DNA from: Chitinispirillales bacterium
GTDB taxonomy: Bacteria; Fibrobacterota; Chitinivibrionia; Chitinivibrionales; Chitinispirillaceae
Direction of reading: 5' to 3'
NCBI GenBank assembly: GCA_031286265.1
Contig: JAITUP010000093.1
Coordinates: 1-36,901 of the forward strand
DNA length: 36,901 bases
Below are positions 7,586 through 15,821 of this stretch, one piece after another. Made by a program: the position numbers and the translations under genes. The notes under the pieces were generated by a model, which was not told the origin of the DNA, did no database searches, and saw only the letters and a program-made list of their open reading frames with translations. Within the stretch, counting starts at the first letter, position 1. Each line of letters starts with the position of its first letter.

Positions 7586-8722
7586 ATGTCGACGACTGAT
7601 GAAGAAAAGGAAGTAACCGAAAAGCTCCTTGTGCTACTTAAGGACGACAGCCTTGTGGCCGACTATATCCGCCTGTTTGGGTTTGTTATCAACGCCAAAA
7701 ACCTGAAGGAGATCAGGGATCGTAAGCGGAAAAGCGAGGTGGAGGCGACCACCCAGTCTATGAATCCTGCGCTGGCCGCCCGAGCCGCCCGTCTCAACGC
7801 TATCAACGAGAGTAATGCGGCCGCTGCCGCCGCCGCTGCCGCCGCCGCTGCCACAGCCGCCAAAAAAACTCAGGTTAAAACAGTAGAGCCGCCGCCTGTC
7901 ATCGAGGAGCGAGACCCTATATTTGAAACGACCGTGACTTGCCCGGTCTGCGAACATCCGGGCATCATCGGCTACGAGCTTCGCGCAAAAAGCCAGCAGG
8001 TGCTCCAAACCGCATTCCTCGTCCCTATGTTTACGGGCGCGCCGGGCTTTAAAACATACGATTACAACCTAATCGCCGTGACTGTTTGCCCCGACTGCCT
8101 CTTTGCGTCGCCGGATAGAAAAAATTTCTCTTTCCCGGCGCTCTCGGGAAACGGCAACGAAAAGTCAACGCTGCCGGAAGGCGTGATTTTGGACCTCAAG
8201 GGAAACATCGGGGAAAGCATGGAGCTCCTACCGGCGGCGCTGAGCAACGAGGCCTACTTCAAGAGGGATCGCACACCGAAAGTCGCCATTGAAAGCTACC
8301 GGCTCGCCATAGCGCGGGCAATGGTGGAGGCAAGCCTTCTACAGCCCTACGGATACTACAAAATGGGCTCCTACACCCTCAAGATCGCACATATAATGAA
8401 AGCAAACAAAGAAGACGACACCGAGGCGCTGACCGAAGCGCTCGGCTATTTCGAAAAATCGTTCAGCCAATCGGAATGCACGGCCGACGAGATTGAAGCA
8501 CAGGTTCTCTACATCATCGTGGCGCTGTCCATTAAACTGAACAAATTAAAAAACGCCCACATGTATTTAGGCGTGTTCAAAAAACTGCTCGTCGAACGCC
8601 AGGAACGGATAAAGAGGGAGCCGGAACTCAATCTCAACACCAAATCGCTTGAAAAATGGGAATATCGGGCGCGATATATGTGGGATGACCGGGATAACCC
8701 AGATTTTGATAAATTGAGGTAA
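7586..8722 (+). CDS. DUF2225-type protein with Ala tract and TPR-like C-terminus
   Basis: The 378-residue product has two zinc-ribbon-like Cys pairs, CPVC (C119, C122) and CPDC (C168, C171), separated by a segment containing YDYNLIAVTVC, which is the pattern of the DUF2225 family. The C-terminal part (about 230-370) is helical with Ala/Leu-rich repeats resembling tetratricopeptide repeats, as in other family members. Residues 78-92 are almost all alanine, encoded by a repetitive GCC/GCT tract at 7816-7860. A GGAGG at about 7569-7573 precedes the start by 12 bases. Function is unknown. It is followed by an exported-protein gene on the same strand at a short distance. Confidence 0.65.
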   Translation: MSTTDEEKEVTEKLLVLLKDDSLVADYIRLFGFVINAKNLKEIRDRKRKSEVEATTQSMNPALAARAARLNAINESNAAAAAAAAAAAATAAKKTQVKTVEPPPVIEERDPIFETTVTCPVCEHPGIIGYELRAKSQQVLQTAFLVPMFTGAPGFKTYDYNLIAVTVCPDCLFASPDRKNFSFPALSGNGNEKSTLPEGVILDLKGNIGESMELLPAALSNEAYFKRDRTPKVAIESYRLAIARAMVEASLLQPYGYYKMGSYTLKIAHIMKANKEDDTEALTEALGYFEKSFSQSECTADEIEAQVLYIIVALSIKLNKLKNAHMYLGVFKKLLVERQERIKREPELNLNTKSLEKWEYRARYMWDDRDNPDFDKLR

Positions 8723-8774
8723 TCCGCGTTTGATCGCGAGGTGTGGAAATATGAAATGCGGGAGACGGATAACG

Positions 8775-9743
8775 ATGAGAATTTATTTGCGCATGGCGCT
8801 GTGCGTTATCGCGACAACCGTATTAGCCGTCGCACCAACAGCCCAAAGCGCGGAACCGTCGCCAACAGCAGACACTACGGAAATGCAAGACACCGCGAAC
8901 GACACTACACAAGCAAATGACCCCGGCTCAGCCGCCGCCGAAGAATTTATGAGCAGATACGGACAAGTGTCGGCCGATTCACTGGAACAAATACTCAGGG
9001 CCGACTACGCGCTGTGCACCGGTGACACGTCGAGAATCAGCCGCGACCGGCTGTTCAGATGGAAAGCGCAAATCGATTCGATGGTGATGGACAGAAGCTA
9101 CCCCGAAAAACTCAGAATATTCATAGCGTCTACCGGCATGAGGGCGCATGGGGTAAGACCGTGCGAACCGCTCGTCTTTGCCGAACGGCTCAACAGGCAG
9201 ATAAACGAAATGGACAGCATAATCTCGGCGCAAAGAATCGCAAGAGATAGAGTCCGCGACGATTCCACCATAGTAGCTCAGGAATTGAGCACGCACAAAT
9301 CCGGCCCTGCCGATATACTGAATATTCCGGCAGGAGTATCGAGGCAAGCGGTTCGGATAATTCTAAGCGACAACAACATCAGAACGATAAACATGCCCGA
9401 CCGCCTGCAAGCCAATCAGGTAAGATTCGAAAATCTCGTTACCACCATCGCCTTCTATTTTGACGCGGACGACAGATACACCGGCTACGAAGTGGAAACC
9501 GAAGCGCTGAAAGCCGAACGGCTCGACGATACGGTGAGAGGCTGGGCCGATCGATTAACGGCATCATTTGCAAAAAGAATAGGTCCGCCAACTTCCGTAA
9601 ACCGCGTAGCGTTCGGCGACATAAAACAGGGATGGCTCTCGGCCATCGCGAGATGGGACAGAGGGGAAAACAGACCAAAAACGTTCATCGGGCTGGCGAC
9701 GCATGATAATCTGTACTACGCCAAGGTAGTGGTAAATTATTAA
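8775..9743 (+). CDS. Exported protein of unknown function
   Basis: The product starts with a convincing signal peptide: MRIYLRMALCVIATTVLAVA with a likely cut after QSA. The frame stays open upstream, with an ATG at 8751 and a TTG at 8730. I chose 8775 because it gives a compact n-region and has GGAG ten bases upstream; 8751 remains possible. The mature part (about 295 residues) begins with a Thr/Asp-rich low-complexity linker (residues 30-55), then helical Arg-rich sequence, and a C-terminal beta-rich region that ends in a run of hydrophobic alternation. I do not recognise a family. Its stop overlaps the next start (TAATG), so it is probably co-translated with the NusG domain II gene. Confidence 0.7.
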   Translation: MRIYLRMALCVIATTVLAVAPTAQSAEPSPTADTTEMQDTANDTTQANDPGSAAAEEFMSRYGQVSADSLEQILRADYALCTGDTSRISRDRLFRWKAQIDSMVMDRSYPEKLRIFIASTGMRAHGVRPCEPLVFAERLNRQINEMDSIISAQRIARDRVRDDSTIVAQELSTHKSGPADILNIPAGVSRQAVRIILSDNNIRTINMPDRLQANQVRFENLVTTIAFYFDADDRYTGYEVETEALKAERLDDTVRGWADRLTASFAKRIGPPTSVNRVAFGDIKQGWLSAIARWDRGENRPKTFIGLATHDNLYYAKVVVNY

Positions 9744-10150
9744 TGCACAGCGTATCGGAGTCGTCAAGTAATTTTACGGAAACAATACGGCGATTCGGCG
9801 TCGCCGACGCTATCATCATAGCAATGATGACATGCGCCGTATTCCTTACGTCAGACATACTTAGATCGGGACGGCCGGACATCGTTACGATATTCAGACA
9901 AAATACCGTTATCGCCTCATATCCGCTCAATATCGACGCGATTATTAATATCAACGGCAAAATCGGCTCGCTTGATGTTGAGATAAAAGGTGAGACGGTG
10001 AAGATACTTCACGCAAACTGCCCTCGCCAAATTTGCAGGCGGTCAGGCGCAATTAGCGGCCGACGCGGGCAGCTTGTCTGTGCGCCAAACAATGTGTTGA
10101 TTCAGATTAAACCCCAAAAAACAGATGATGTCGATGCCGTCGCTTATTGA
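9743..10150 (+). CDS. Membrane-anchored NusG domain II protein
   Basis: The 135-residue product has one N-terminal membrane segment (about residues 20-38, ADAIIIAMMTCAVFLTS) followed by a NusG domain II-like fold (PF07009): short strands with VTIFRQNTVIASYPL, then a Cys pair in ANCPRQICRRSG and LVCAPNNVLIQI at the end. Such stand-alone NGN-lacking proteins commonly sit beside Gx transporter genes, exactly as here, where the next gene starts inside this one at 10125. The role is unknown; the conserved Cys residues in an extracytoplasmic domain suggest redox or metal binding. The family pattern is clear and the function is not. Confidence 0.75.
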   Translation: MHSVSESSSNFTETIRRFGVADAIIIAMMTCAVFLTSDILRSGRPDIVTIFRQNTVIASYPLNIDAIININGKIGSLDVEIKGETVKILHANCPRQICRRSGAISGRRGQLVCAPNNVLIQIKPQKTDDVDAVAY

Positions 10151-11327
10151 AAAAAATAATAACGCCGTCCTGCAAAAAACAATATGGTTGATGGCCGCGG
10201 TAGCGCTGAACGCCATTGAACTCGCCATCCCGAAGCTGCCGTTTTTCCCGTGGCTTAAACCCGGGCTTGCTAACGCCATTACCGTGATATGGATTATAAA
10301 ATATGGATTTACGGACGCGATTCTTTATACAGCGCTGCGAGTTTGGATTTCCGGTTTTTATTTCGGATTTTCGCTGTTTACGTTTTCGCTCGGCATTACC
10401 GGAGGATTATTGTCTACGATGATAATGTCCGTATTGTGGATGACGCTCGGTAAACGTAAATTGATGGGGACGGTAGGGATGGCGATAATTGGAGCGTTGT
10501 TTCATAATGCCGGGCAGCTTGCCGTTGTGTATTTTATGATGTCCGGTAATATTGCTATTTTTGGGCAAATCCCGTTTATGCTCGCCGCGTCGATATTATT
10601 TGGAGGCATCGTTGGAATGCTTGCTCCCGCGGCGGCTAAACTTTTTGATTGCGATAGGACCGCAATAAAACCTTGCGCCAAAAAAAACGAATCACCTCGC
10701 TTCGCTTACGATGGCAATCATTTTTACAGCCCGGAATTAACGGCAAAATTCATCGACAAAACCGTCATCATGCTAACATTCACCGTGTCGATTTCGTTGA
10801 TGTTTATTAACAATATCTATATCTTGATAGTCGCCGCTATTACATTTTCGTCAATATCATTAGTGCTGAATCCACAAAAAACAAGCGTCGTTTTCTATCC
10901 GATAAAATTTTATATGCTATTCATTTTCATAGCGTTCACCCATATATTTTTTTCTTATGGAACTTATATCGACACGCTCCCTTTCATAACCAAGGAAGGC
11001 TTATTCTCATTTATCAATCAATCCCTGCGTCTCTGGTGCTGGCTTCAAACCGCGCACATTTTCAAAAAATTCAAATTTAGCGAAATTTTCATATCAATCC
11101 TGAATAAATCTTTCCCAAATAAAAAAGAAACCATCAGAGCAGGAATGATAACGCTCGAACACTTTCCTGAAATCATGCGGTTCGCCAAACCAAATAAAAA
11201 GAAAGCAATCACTATGTTGCTGTTCAAGCCGAAAATATTTTTGACAAATTACATAAACGACGTCAGCCACAGAATTGAGGCGCTGCTGCTATCGAAACAT
11301 CAATTAAACTCAAATTTTCCGTTATGA
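10125..11327 (+). CDS. Gx-family membrane protein fused to an EcfT/CbiQ-like domain
   Basis: Residues 1-175 form a multi-helix protein of the Gx transporter family (PF07456, formerly called heptaprenyl diphosphate synthase component I): PKLPFFPWLKPGLANAITV, RVWISGFYFG and HNAGQLAVVYFM. These are considered ECF-type substrate-binding membrane components. After a polar linker (about 178-205) a second membrane region follows (about 212-330), then an amphipathic stretch with LRLWCWLQTAHIF and EIFISIL. This organisation resembles the EcfT/CbiQ transmembrane coupling subunit, but the usual C-terminal Arg-Gly coupling motif is not evident. The second half is visibly richer in A and T than the first. 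No ATPase subunit lies nearby. The start is embedded in the upstream gene and lacks a strong ribosome binding site. Confidence 0.65.
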   Translation: MMSMPSLIEKNNNAVLQKTIWLMAAVALNAIELAIPKLPFFPWLKPGLANAITVIWIIKYGFTDAILYTALRVWISGFYFGFSLFTFSLGITGGLLSTMIMSVLWMTLGKRKLMGTVGMAIIGALFHNAGQLAVVYFMMSGNIAIFGQIPFMLAASILFGGIVGMLAPAAAKLFDCDRTAIKPCAKKNESPRFAYDGNHFYSPELTAKFIDKTVIMLTFTVSISLMFINNIYILIVAAITFSSISLVLNPQKTSVVFYPIKFYMLFIFIAFTHIFFSYGTYIDTLPFITKEGLFSFINQSLRLWCWLQTAHIFKKFKFSEIFISILNKSFPNKKETIRAGMITLEHFPEIMRFAKPNKKKAITMLLFKPKIFLTNYINDVSHRIEALLLSKHQLNSNFPL

Positions 11328-11498
11328 TGCTTTTTTAAAACCTTTTTTTAAAAAAGGTCCGCCTCACCCCTTGTCATAACTCGATAATGTTTGGGACAAC
11401 AAAGGGTCGTTTTAACGGATAGGGCGATGTTCATTCGGGCGTTGTAGCGATGTTTTGTTTTTGATTTTAACATTTTTACCCTGATAGTATGCCCACAT

Positions 11499-11531
11499 GT
11501 CCCCCGTAAGCGGTCGCCGCTTATGGGGGAC
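11499..11531. repeat. Hairpin within repeat A
   Basis: Arms of 14 bases (11499-11512 and 11518-11531) pair with one G-T mismatch around a 5-base loop; the core is GTCCCCCGTAAGCG. A weaker version (10-base arms) occurs at 13388-13418 in repeat B. Confidence 0.7.
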
Positions 11532-11590
11532 CGCAGGGGGGCTATCGTATCGGGGCGTTACGGATGATAAACTATGCCCGAAGTGAGTGA

Positions 11591-11609
11591 GGATGTACAG
11601 TGTACATCC
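11591..11609. repeat. Perfect 19-base palindrome
   Basis: GGATGTACA and TGTACATCC flank a single G. It may be a protein-binding site or part of a repeat; no adjacent gene start makes it an obvious operator. Confidence 0.7.
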
Positions 11610-11728
11610 TGCCGTTTGATTGAAAGAGGGAACTTATGAGCCCCGTCCACAAAAGATTTTAAAGACTTTGATTTTGATATTACAAGCCAATAGATCGCCT
11701 TACGGCGCAACATTTAATTGGTGGTCTA

Positions 11729-13045
11729 TTACTCCCGAACTCGTGTAAATGAAAATGGTTGCCCAAATTGAACAAAAATCATCCCATCGGTTTCAGGCAA
11801 AAATTCTACGTTTATATTTACAGGCTCAAAAATAAATTTGGTAATATCAATCGCATCGAGCGGAAAAGCCGATTGCCCTGTCCCCTGCCCTTTCAATCTT
11901 CCATTTTCTATAAAAAAGGTAAACTTAATAGGAGTTTCCTGACTTTGATATACGCCCACATATTTGTTCAACACTTCCAAATCAAGAGATAACGGCTCAG
12001 GAAATTCCGGAAATTCATAGTCCATACCGAAATAAATACTTAAAACGCCGCCCACAATATCATTCGGAAATAGTATGACGCCGTTTGTGGTATAGGTTAC
12101 CGCCGTTTTTTCCGCGGGGAAGTAGACGGCCTTCGATTGAAACCCGTCTAAAAGGCCGGTATGTCCGAAGGCCGGCTTATCATTAAACGGCATGGCGACC
12201 AGCCCCAAGCCCGATCGTGTCATTTCATCCAGAGATTGCCTGGAGACAAGCCTCCCGTCGAATAAATGGTAGAAAAACTTATTAATGTCATAAGGGGTGG
12301 AGTGCAATCCGCCCGAACCGGTCAACAAGCTATTGTGCGTTTCTTCGGTTTGCGCCCATGTAAGTAATTTGTGGTGAGAATACGCCTCATTCTTTTGTGA
12401 ATTCGTCTGTTCGCCGGTACGGGTATTTGTCAAATCAACCGGTCCGAAAATCCGTCTTTCAAGTATCCGGTCGAAATCGCGCTCATCAAGCCTTTCGGCT
12501 ATCGAGGCAAGTAAAGCGTAATTTGAATTTGAAAGCTGCTCTTTTTCACCAGCCTCAAAAATCGGTTCATAGTCGGCAATTTTTCTCAACAGATCATTTT
12601 TTTTGATAGGGTCCAGCATCCAGTCAATAAAGGTTTCATCGGACATAAAATTAAAAATCCCGCTCCTGTGGCTCAAAAGATGCCTGATCGTAATTTTTTC
12701 GGAATTTTTAACCTGCGGATGAAACTCACTCAATTTTGTATCAAGATTGAGCTTGCCCTCCTCAATCATTTGCATGATAATCACAGCCGTAAACGTCTTT
12801 GAAACAGAACCGACCTTAAACTTCGTTTCTCCATCGATCTTTTTGTTCCGCGAAAAATCGGAATAACCTATCTGATAGCTATAAACCTCCGCACCGTCTT
12901 GAAATATCGAGACACTGCCAAAGCCCTTGTCGTGCGTTTCAAGGTAGTTGAAAAAGGCGTTAAGCTTCTCACGATCAAAATCCGCTCCATACAAGGCCGA
13001 GAACGATAAAAACATTATGAGCAACGATATTAAGCTTTTCTTCAT
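11729..13045 (-). CDS. Exported serine hydrolase of the beta-lactamase/PBP class C fold
   Basis: The 438-residue product begins with a signal peptide (MKKSLISLLIMFLSFSALYG). The catalytic SxxK is S80-V-S-K83, followed by the S-N-S-N-Y segment corresponding to YxN and a late HTG (in GHTGLLDGF) corresponding to KTG. Together they define PF00144, which includes class C beta-lactamases, D-aminopeptidases and esterases. The KTG to HTG change and the extra C-terminal beta domain (about 340-438) point to a peptidase or esterase rather than a true beta-lactamase. The frame extends 20 codons upstream, but those residues precede a proper signal peptide, so I start at 13045. The gene stands alone, with related repeats on both sides. 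Confidence 0.85.
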   Translation of the reverse strand: MKKSLISLLIMFLSFSALYGADFDREKLNAFFNYLETHDKGFGSVSIFQDGAEVYSYQIGYSDFSRNKKIDGETKFKVGSVSKTFTAVIIMQMIEEGKLNLDTKLSEFHPQVKNSEKITIRHLLSHRSGIFNFMSDETFIDWMLDPIKKNDLLRKIADYEPIFEAGEKEQLSNSNYALLASIAERLDERDFDRILERRIFGPVDLTNTRTGEQTNSQKNEAYSHHKLLTWAQTEETHNSLLTGSGGLHSTPYDINKFFYHLFDGRLVSRQSLDEMTRSGLGLVAMPFNDKPAFGHTGLLDGFQSKAVYFPAEKTAVTYTTNGVILFPNDIVGGVLSIYFGMDYEFPEFPEPLSLDLEVLNKYVGVYQSQETPIKFTFFIENGRLKGQGTGQSAFPLDAIDITKFIFEPVNINVEFLPETDGMIFVQFGQPFSFTRVRE

Positions 13046-13183
13046 TATCTCTACAGGTCCGTTTTTCAGATTTCTTCCCAAAATTACAGGCCGATAGGGC
13101 CACATATTGAAAATTAAATTATCGGCGGTGATATTTGATAATATTTTTATTTTTTTAACTCAAATTGTCCGTTAGGACACAGA

Positions 13184-13445
13184 ATGTTTTTTTTAAAATC
13201 TTTTTTAAAAACCATTTTTTTAAAATGTGTCACCTAACCCCCTGAGACCGCTCCGTAATGTTTGGGACAACAAAGGATCGTTTGAGCGGAAAGGGCGATG
13301 TTCATTCTTGCCATTGGCTTGTTTTTGGCTTCGCCGAGGTAAACAAGTTGATTTTAGCATTTATATCCTCTATAATACGCCAAGATGTCCCCCGTAACCA
13401 GTCGACGCTTATGGGGGAGCGTAGTGGATTCCACGATCAAATTTT
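13184..13445 (+). repeat. Composite dispersed repeat, copy B (no right end)
   Basis: The core GTTTGGGACAACAAAGG lies at 13260-13276, preceded by TGTGTCACCTAACC and followed by GGGCGATGTTCATTC. After a gap it also shares with copy A the TTGATTTTA and ATGTCCCCCGTAA blocks. The right-end motif of copies A and D is missing. Copies A and B flank the serine hydrolase gene in direct orientation. Confidence 0.75.
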
Positions 13446-13525
13446 GCACTGCGCCACCCAGCGGCGCTAACAAACACGCAATACAAAAGGCACGGCGCAA
13501 AAATTACAACACAAAGAACATAATT

Positions 13526-13546
13526 GGGCGACCATCACGGCCGCCC
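13526..13546 (-). terminator. Hairpin after the first exported paralogue
   Basis: GGGCGGCC and GGTCGCCC (read on the minus strand) form an 8-bp stem with one G-U pair and a 5-base loop, about 17 bases after the stop codon. The T tract behind it is weak. Confidence 0.5.
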
Positions 13547-13562
13547 ATTCTAATAACCTATT

Positions 13563-15758
13563 TTAACGCACGCCAATAATAACCGACACCCGCTCACGAC
13601 TTCCATCTGCGGTGGCGACCGTTCCACGCAATAAATACGTCCCGGCAGAAACCGGGCGGCCGTCTGTACTCGTCAAATCCCACGAACCGACAACGCGGGA
13701 TTGGATGAAATCCGTCCCCACATCGGCTATTCCGATTCTGTTGACGACATTGCCGAACGCGTCGAAAATTGTCAATACAGCATCGTTTACACGCCGCCCT
13801 TGACGGTAAAAATTGACAACGCCCGATAATCTGTCAACCGGGTTGGGACCAACGGTGAACTCACCCGATGATTGATTAGCGGGCGCGACGATTACTGCTG
13901 CCTCGTCCGGTTCGACGACGGGTATCTCGCGGTCGATGTCGGCTATGGAAACGTTGCCAATATTTATCGTTATTTCTGGCTGGGACAGCGTGTAATTGAA
14001 GGCATCAGGCCCTGTCAACACAATATTCGTGGTTACTGGTTGGATGCCAATCTCCGCTGAAGCGGCAATGCCGCTTCCGAGTGTAAAACCTACGTTATCG
14101 CCGTCTACTACGCCAACGAGCGTGCCACCGGAGAGCGTGACAGATGTTGTACCATCAGGGTCGCGGCCTATGGCGGTTACACCTGTGATGGTGATAACCC
14201 TTGGGATGATGTTCGCGGTAACATCCATGCTTGAAGGCTGAGACGTGAGAATATAGTTAGTGGCATCTGTGCCGGCAAGCGAAAAATCAGTGAACGCTAC
14301 AATAGGCTTGCCGGTTCCGACATTCATATCCGCAAACAATGCTATACCGCTAACTACAGTAACATCGTCTCCACTAACCATTCCATTGATTATTGCTTCG
14401 CCCCTAATATCAGTAGATGTCGTACCATCGTATTCCTTGTTAGCGGCGGCTACGCCAATGATGGTAACGGGGCGTGGGATAATAGTAACGCTTACGTCAA
14501 AACTTTGTGGCGTAATCCAGTCTATTCCAGCATTGCCACCTGTATTTGATGTTACAGAGGCTGTTACAGTAGCCGTGTATGTTCCGGGAGTGAGTCTTAA
14601 TCGAGGCGTTACCGTAAAAGTAGCGCTCTCGCCTAAGGCGACGGAAGGAATTGATGATTGATTAATGGTAAAAGCGGAGGTGTCACCGCTGGATAAAGCA
14701 ATGGATAAGGTACCTAACGGATAATTGGTATTGGCTAAAGTTACTGTTAGCGGCGGTGTATCACCGTATTGAACGGAATCGAAAGCATGTGTTTCCGATT
14801 GGGAAAGGGATAGGCCATGATACGGGACAAACGTAATCTGGCTTCTCCAGCTGGCCAGATTCGCGTCTCTTACGGTTGTGTTCTCATCAAAGCCGTAAAC
14901 TATTAGCGATGGAGACGCGTTAGATAAATGTAAGTCATCGAATGGAAATTCTCCCCTCGGGCCCATCTCAAATATTATTGGCTCCTGTTTCAAAAAATCC
15001 ATGCGATTGAGGTTCCTAATAGTTGAGAACGCAAAGGGTTGGACTGTTGTTACAGTACTTGGAATAATTAAAGTGCTTAATTTAGTAACATTGTTAAACG
15101 AGCGATTCCGGATTGTTCTTACACTACTTGGAATGATATAGGACAAATCGGCTCTGCCTTGTGGATATTGCACTAAAATCGTCCGGTCTTTGTTAAACAA
15201 TACGCCGTCAACTGAACTCATGTATGGGTTTGTCGGCGATACCTCTATGGAAATTAATTCATGGCTATTAGTAAACACAGTATTTGTTGATGGAAGTAAA
15301 AGGCCATCACCGATAGTCACGTGAGTCACATTAGAGCCGGCAAGTACAGTGTTAGCCACAAATGTCACGCTGTGAGGAATATCTATCGAAGTCAAATTCG
15401 TCCCACTAAACGCATAACCCAAAATACGATTCACACCTTCAGGAATGGTAATGGAAGTTAGATTATGGAGTTGACTAAATGCTCCTACGCCGATTGTTGT
15501 TATACCGCTTCCAACAGCCACAGTGTAAATCTGATCACTAAATGCCACCCATGGCCCACCACCCGTACTATTAAAATCCCTCATATCCCCAGTTCCCCTG
15601 ATAGTAAGGGTCTCTCCGTCCAACGTGGCAGTCACATTAGCGCTATCCGCATCAATACCAATATTCCACGTCTGCGCGTTCACAACCCCGGCAATCATCG
15701 CCACGGCAAAAACCGCCATGGTGATTTTGTTTGTCGTTTTTGCCTTGCTTTTTTTCAT
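13563..15758 (-). CDS. Exported BspA-type LRR protein with YDG repeats and C-terminal sorting-like module
   Basis: This is a 731-residue exported protein. A signal peptide (residues 1-29) precedes a W-N-I-G start and the VTATLDGETLTIRGTGDM block typical of BspA-like proteins. Leucine-rich repeats of the LRR_5 type follow (about 75-270, e.g. LTSITIPEGVNRILGYAF). Next is an Ig-like region with GTYTATVTASV (about 330-430), then two YDG-type repeats (about 435-610, with KEYDGTTST). The last 90 residues contain NP, an FDAFGNVV strand and SAGTYLLRGTV, resembling FlgD-like sorting domains of FCB bacteria. An AAGGAGT lies 9 bases before the start. I infer a cell-surface or secreted adhesin-like protein. 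Its C-terminal 120 codons are nearly identical in DNA to the adjacent paralogue. Confidence 0.85.
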   Translation of the reverse strand: MKKSKAKTTNKITMAVFAVAMIAGVVNAQTWNIGIDADSANVTATLDGETLTIRGTGDMRDFNSTGGGPWVAFSDQIYTVAVGSGITTIGVGAFSQLHNLTSITIPEGVNRILGYAFSGTNLTSIDIPHSVTFVANTVLAGSNVTHVTIGDGLLLPSTNTVFTNSHELISIEVSPTNPYMSSVDGVLFNKDRTILVQYPQGRADLSYIIPSSVRTIRNRSFNNVTKLSTLIIPSTVTTVQPFAFSTIRNLNRMDFLKQEPIIFEMGPRGEFPFDDLHLSNASPSLIVYGFDENTTVRDANLASWRSQITFVPYHGLSLSQSETHAFDSVQYGDTPPLTVTLANTNYPLGTLSIALSSGDTSAFTINQSSIPSVALGESATFTVTPRLRLTPGTYTATVTASVTSNTGGNAGIDWITPQSFDVSVTIIPRPVTIIGVAAANKEYDGTTSTDIRGEAIINGMVSGDDVTVVSGIALFADMNVGTGKPIVAFTDFSLAGTDATNYILTSQPSSMDVTANIIPRVITITGVTAIGRDPDGTTSVTLSGGTLVGVVDGDNVGFTLGSGIAASAEIGIQPVTTNIVLTGPDAFNYTLSQPEITINIGNVSIADIDREIPVVEPDEAAVIVAPANQSSGEFTVGPNPVDRLSGVVNFYRQGRRVNDAVLTIFDAFGNVVNRIGIADVGTDFIQSRVVGSWDLTSTDGRPVSAGTYLLRGTVATADGSRERVSVIIGVR

Positions 15759-15821
15759 ACAATTTTACTCCTTAGATTAAAAGTTAAAATTAAATTCAAA
15801 ACCAATATCAATACAATGGGC

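Larger units (their letters stand above)
11336..11655 (+). repeat. Composite dispersed repeat, copy A
   Basis: The left part carries the shared core GTTTGGGACAACAAAGG (11389-11405) followed by a GGGCGATGTTCATTC block. The right end carries GTTTGATTGAAAGAGG (11614-11629) and GAGCCCCGTC. Between them are a long hairpin (11499-11531) and a perfect palindrome (11591-11609). The same left and right ends occur at 34962-35369 with a different middle. No coding sequence can be supported in 11328-11728. Confidence 0.75.

Noticed and set aside
13184-13445. Possible CRISPR-like array from the repeated elements
   Set aside because: Units are long, few, irregularly spaced and without spacers of constant length; no cas genes occur.
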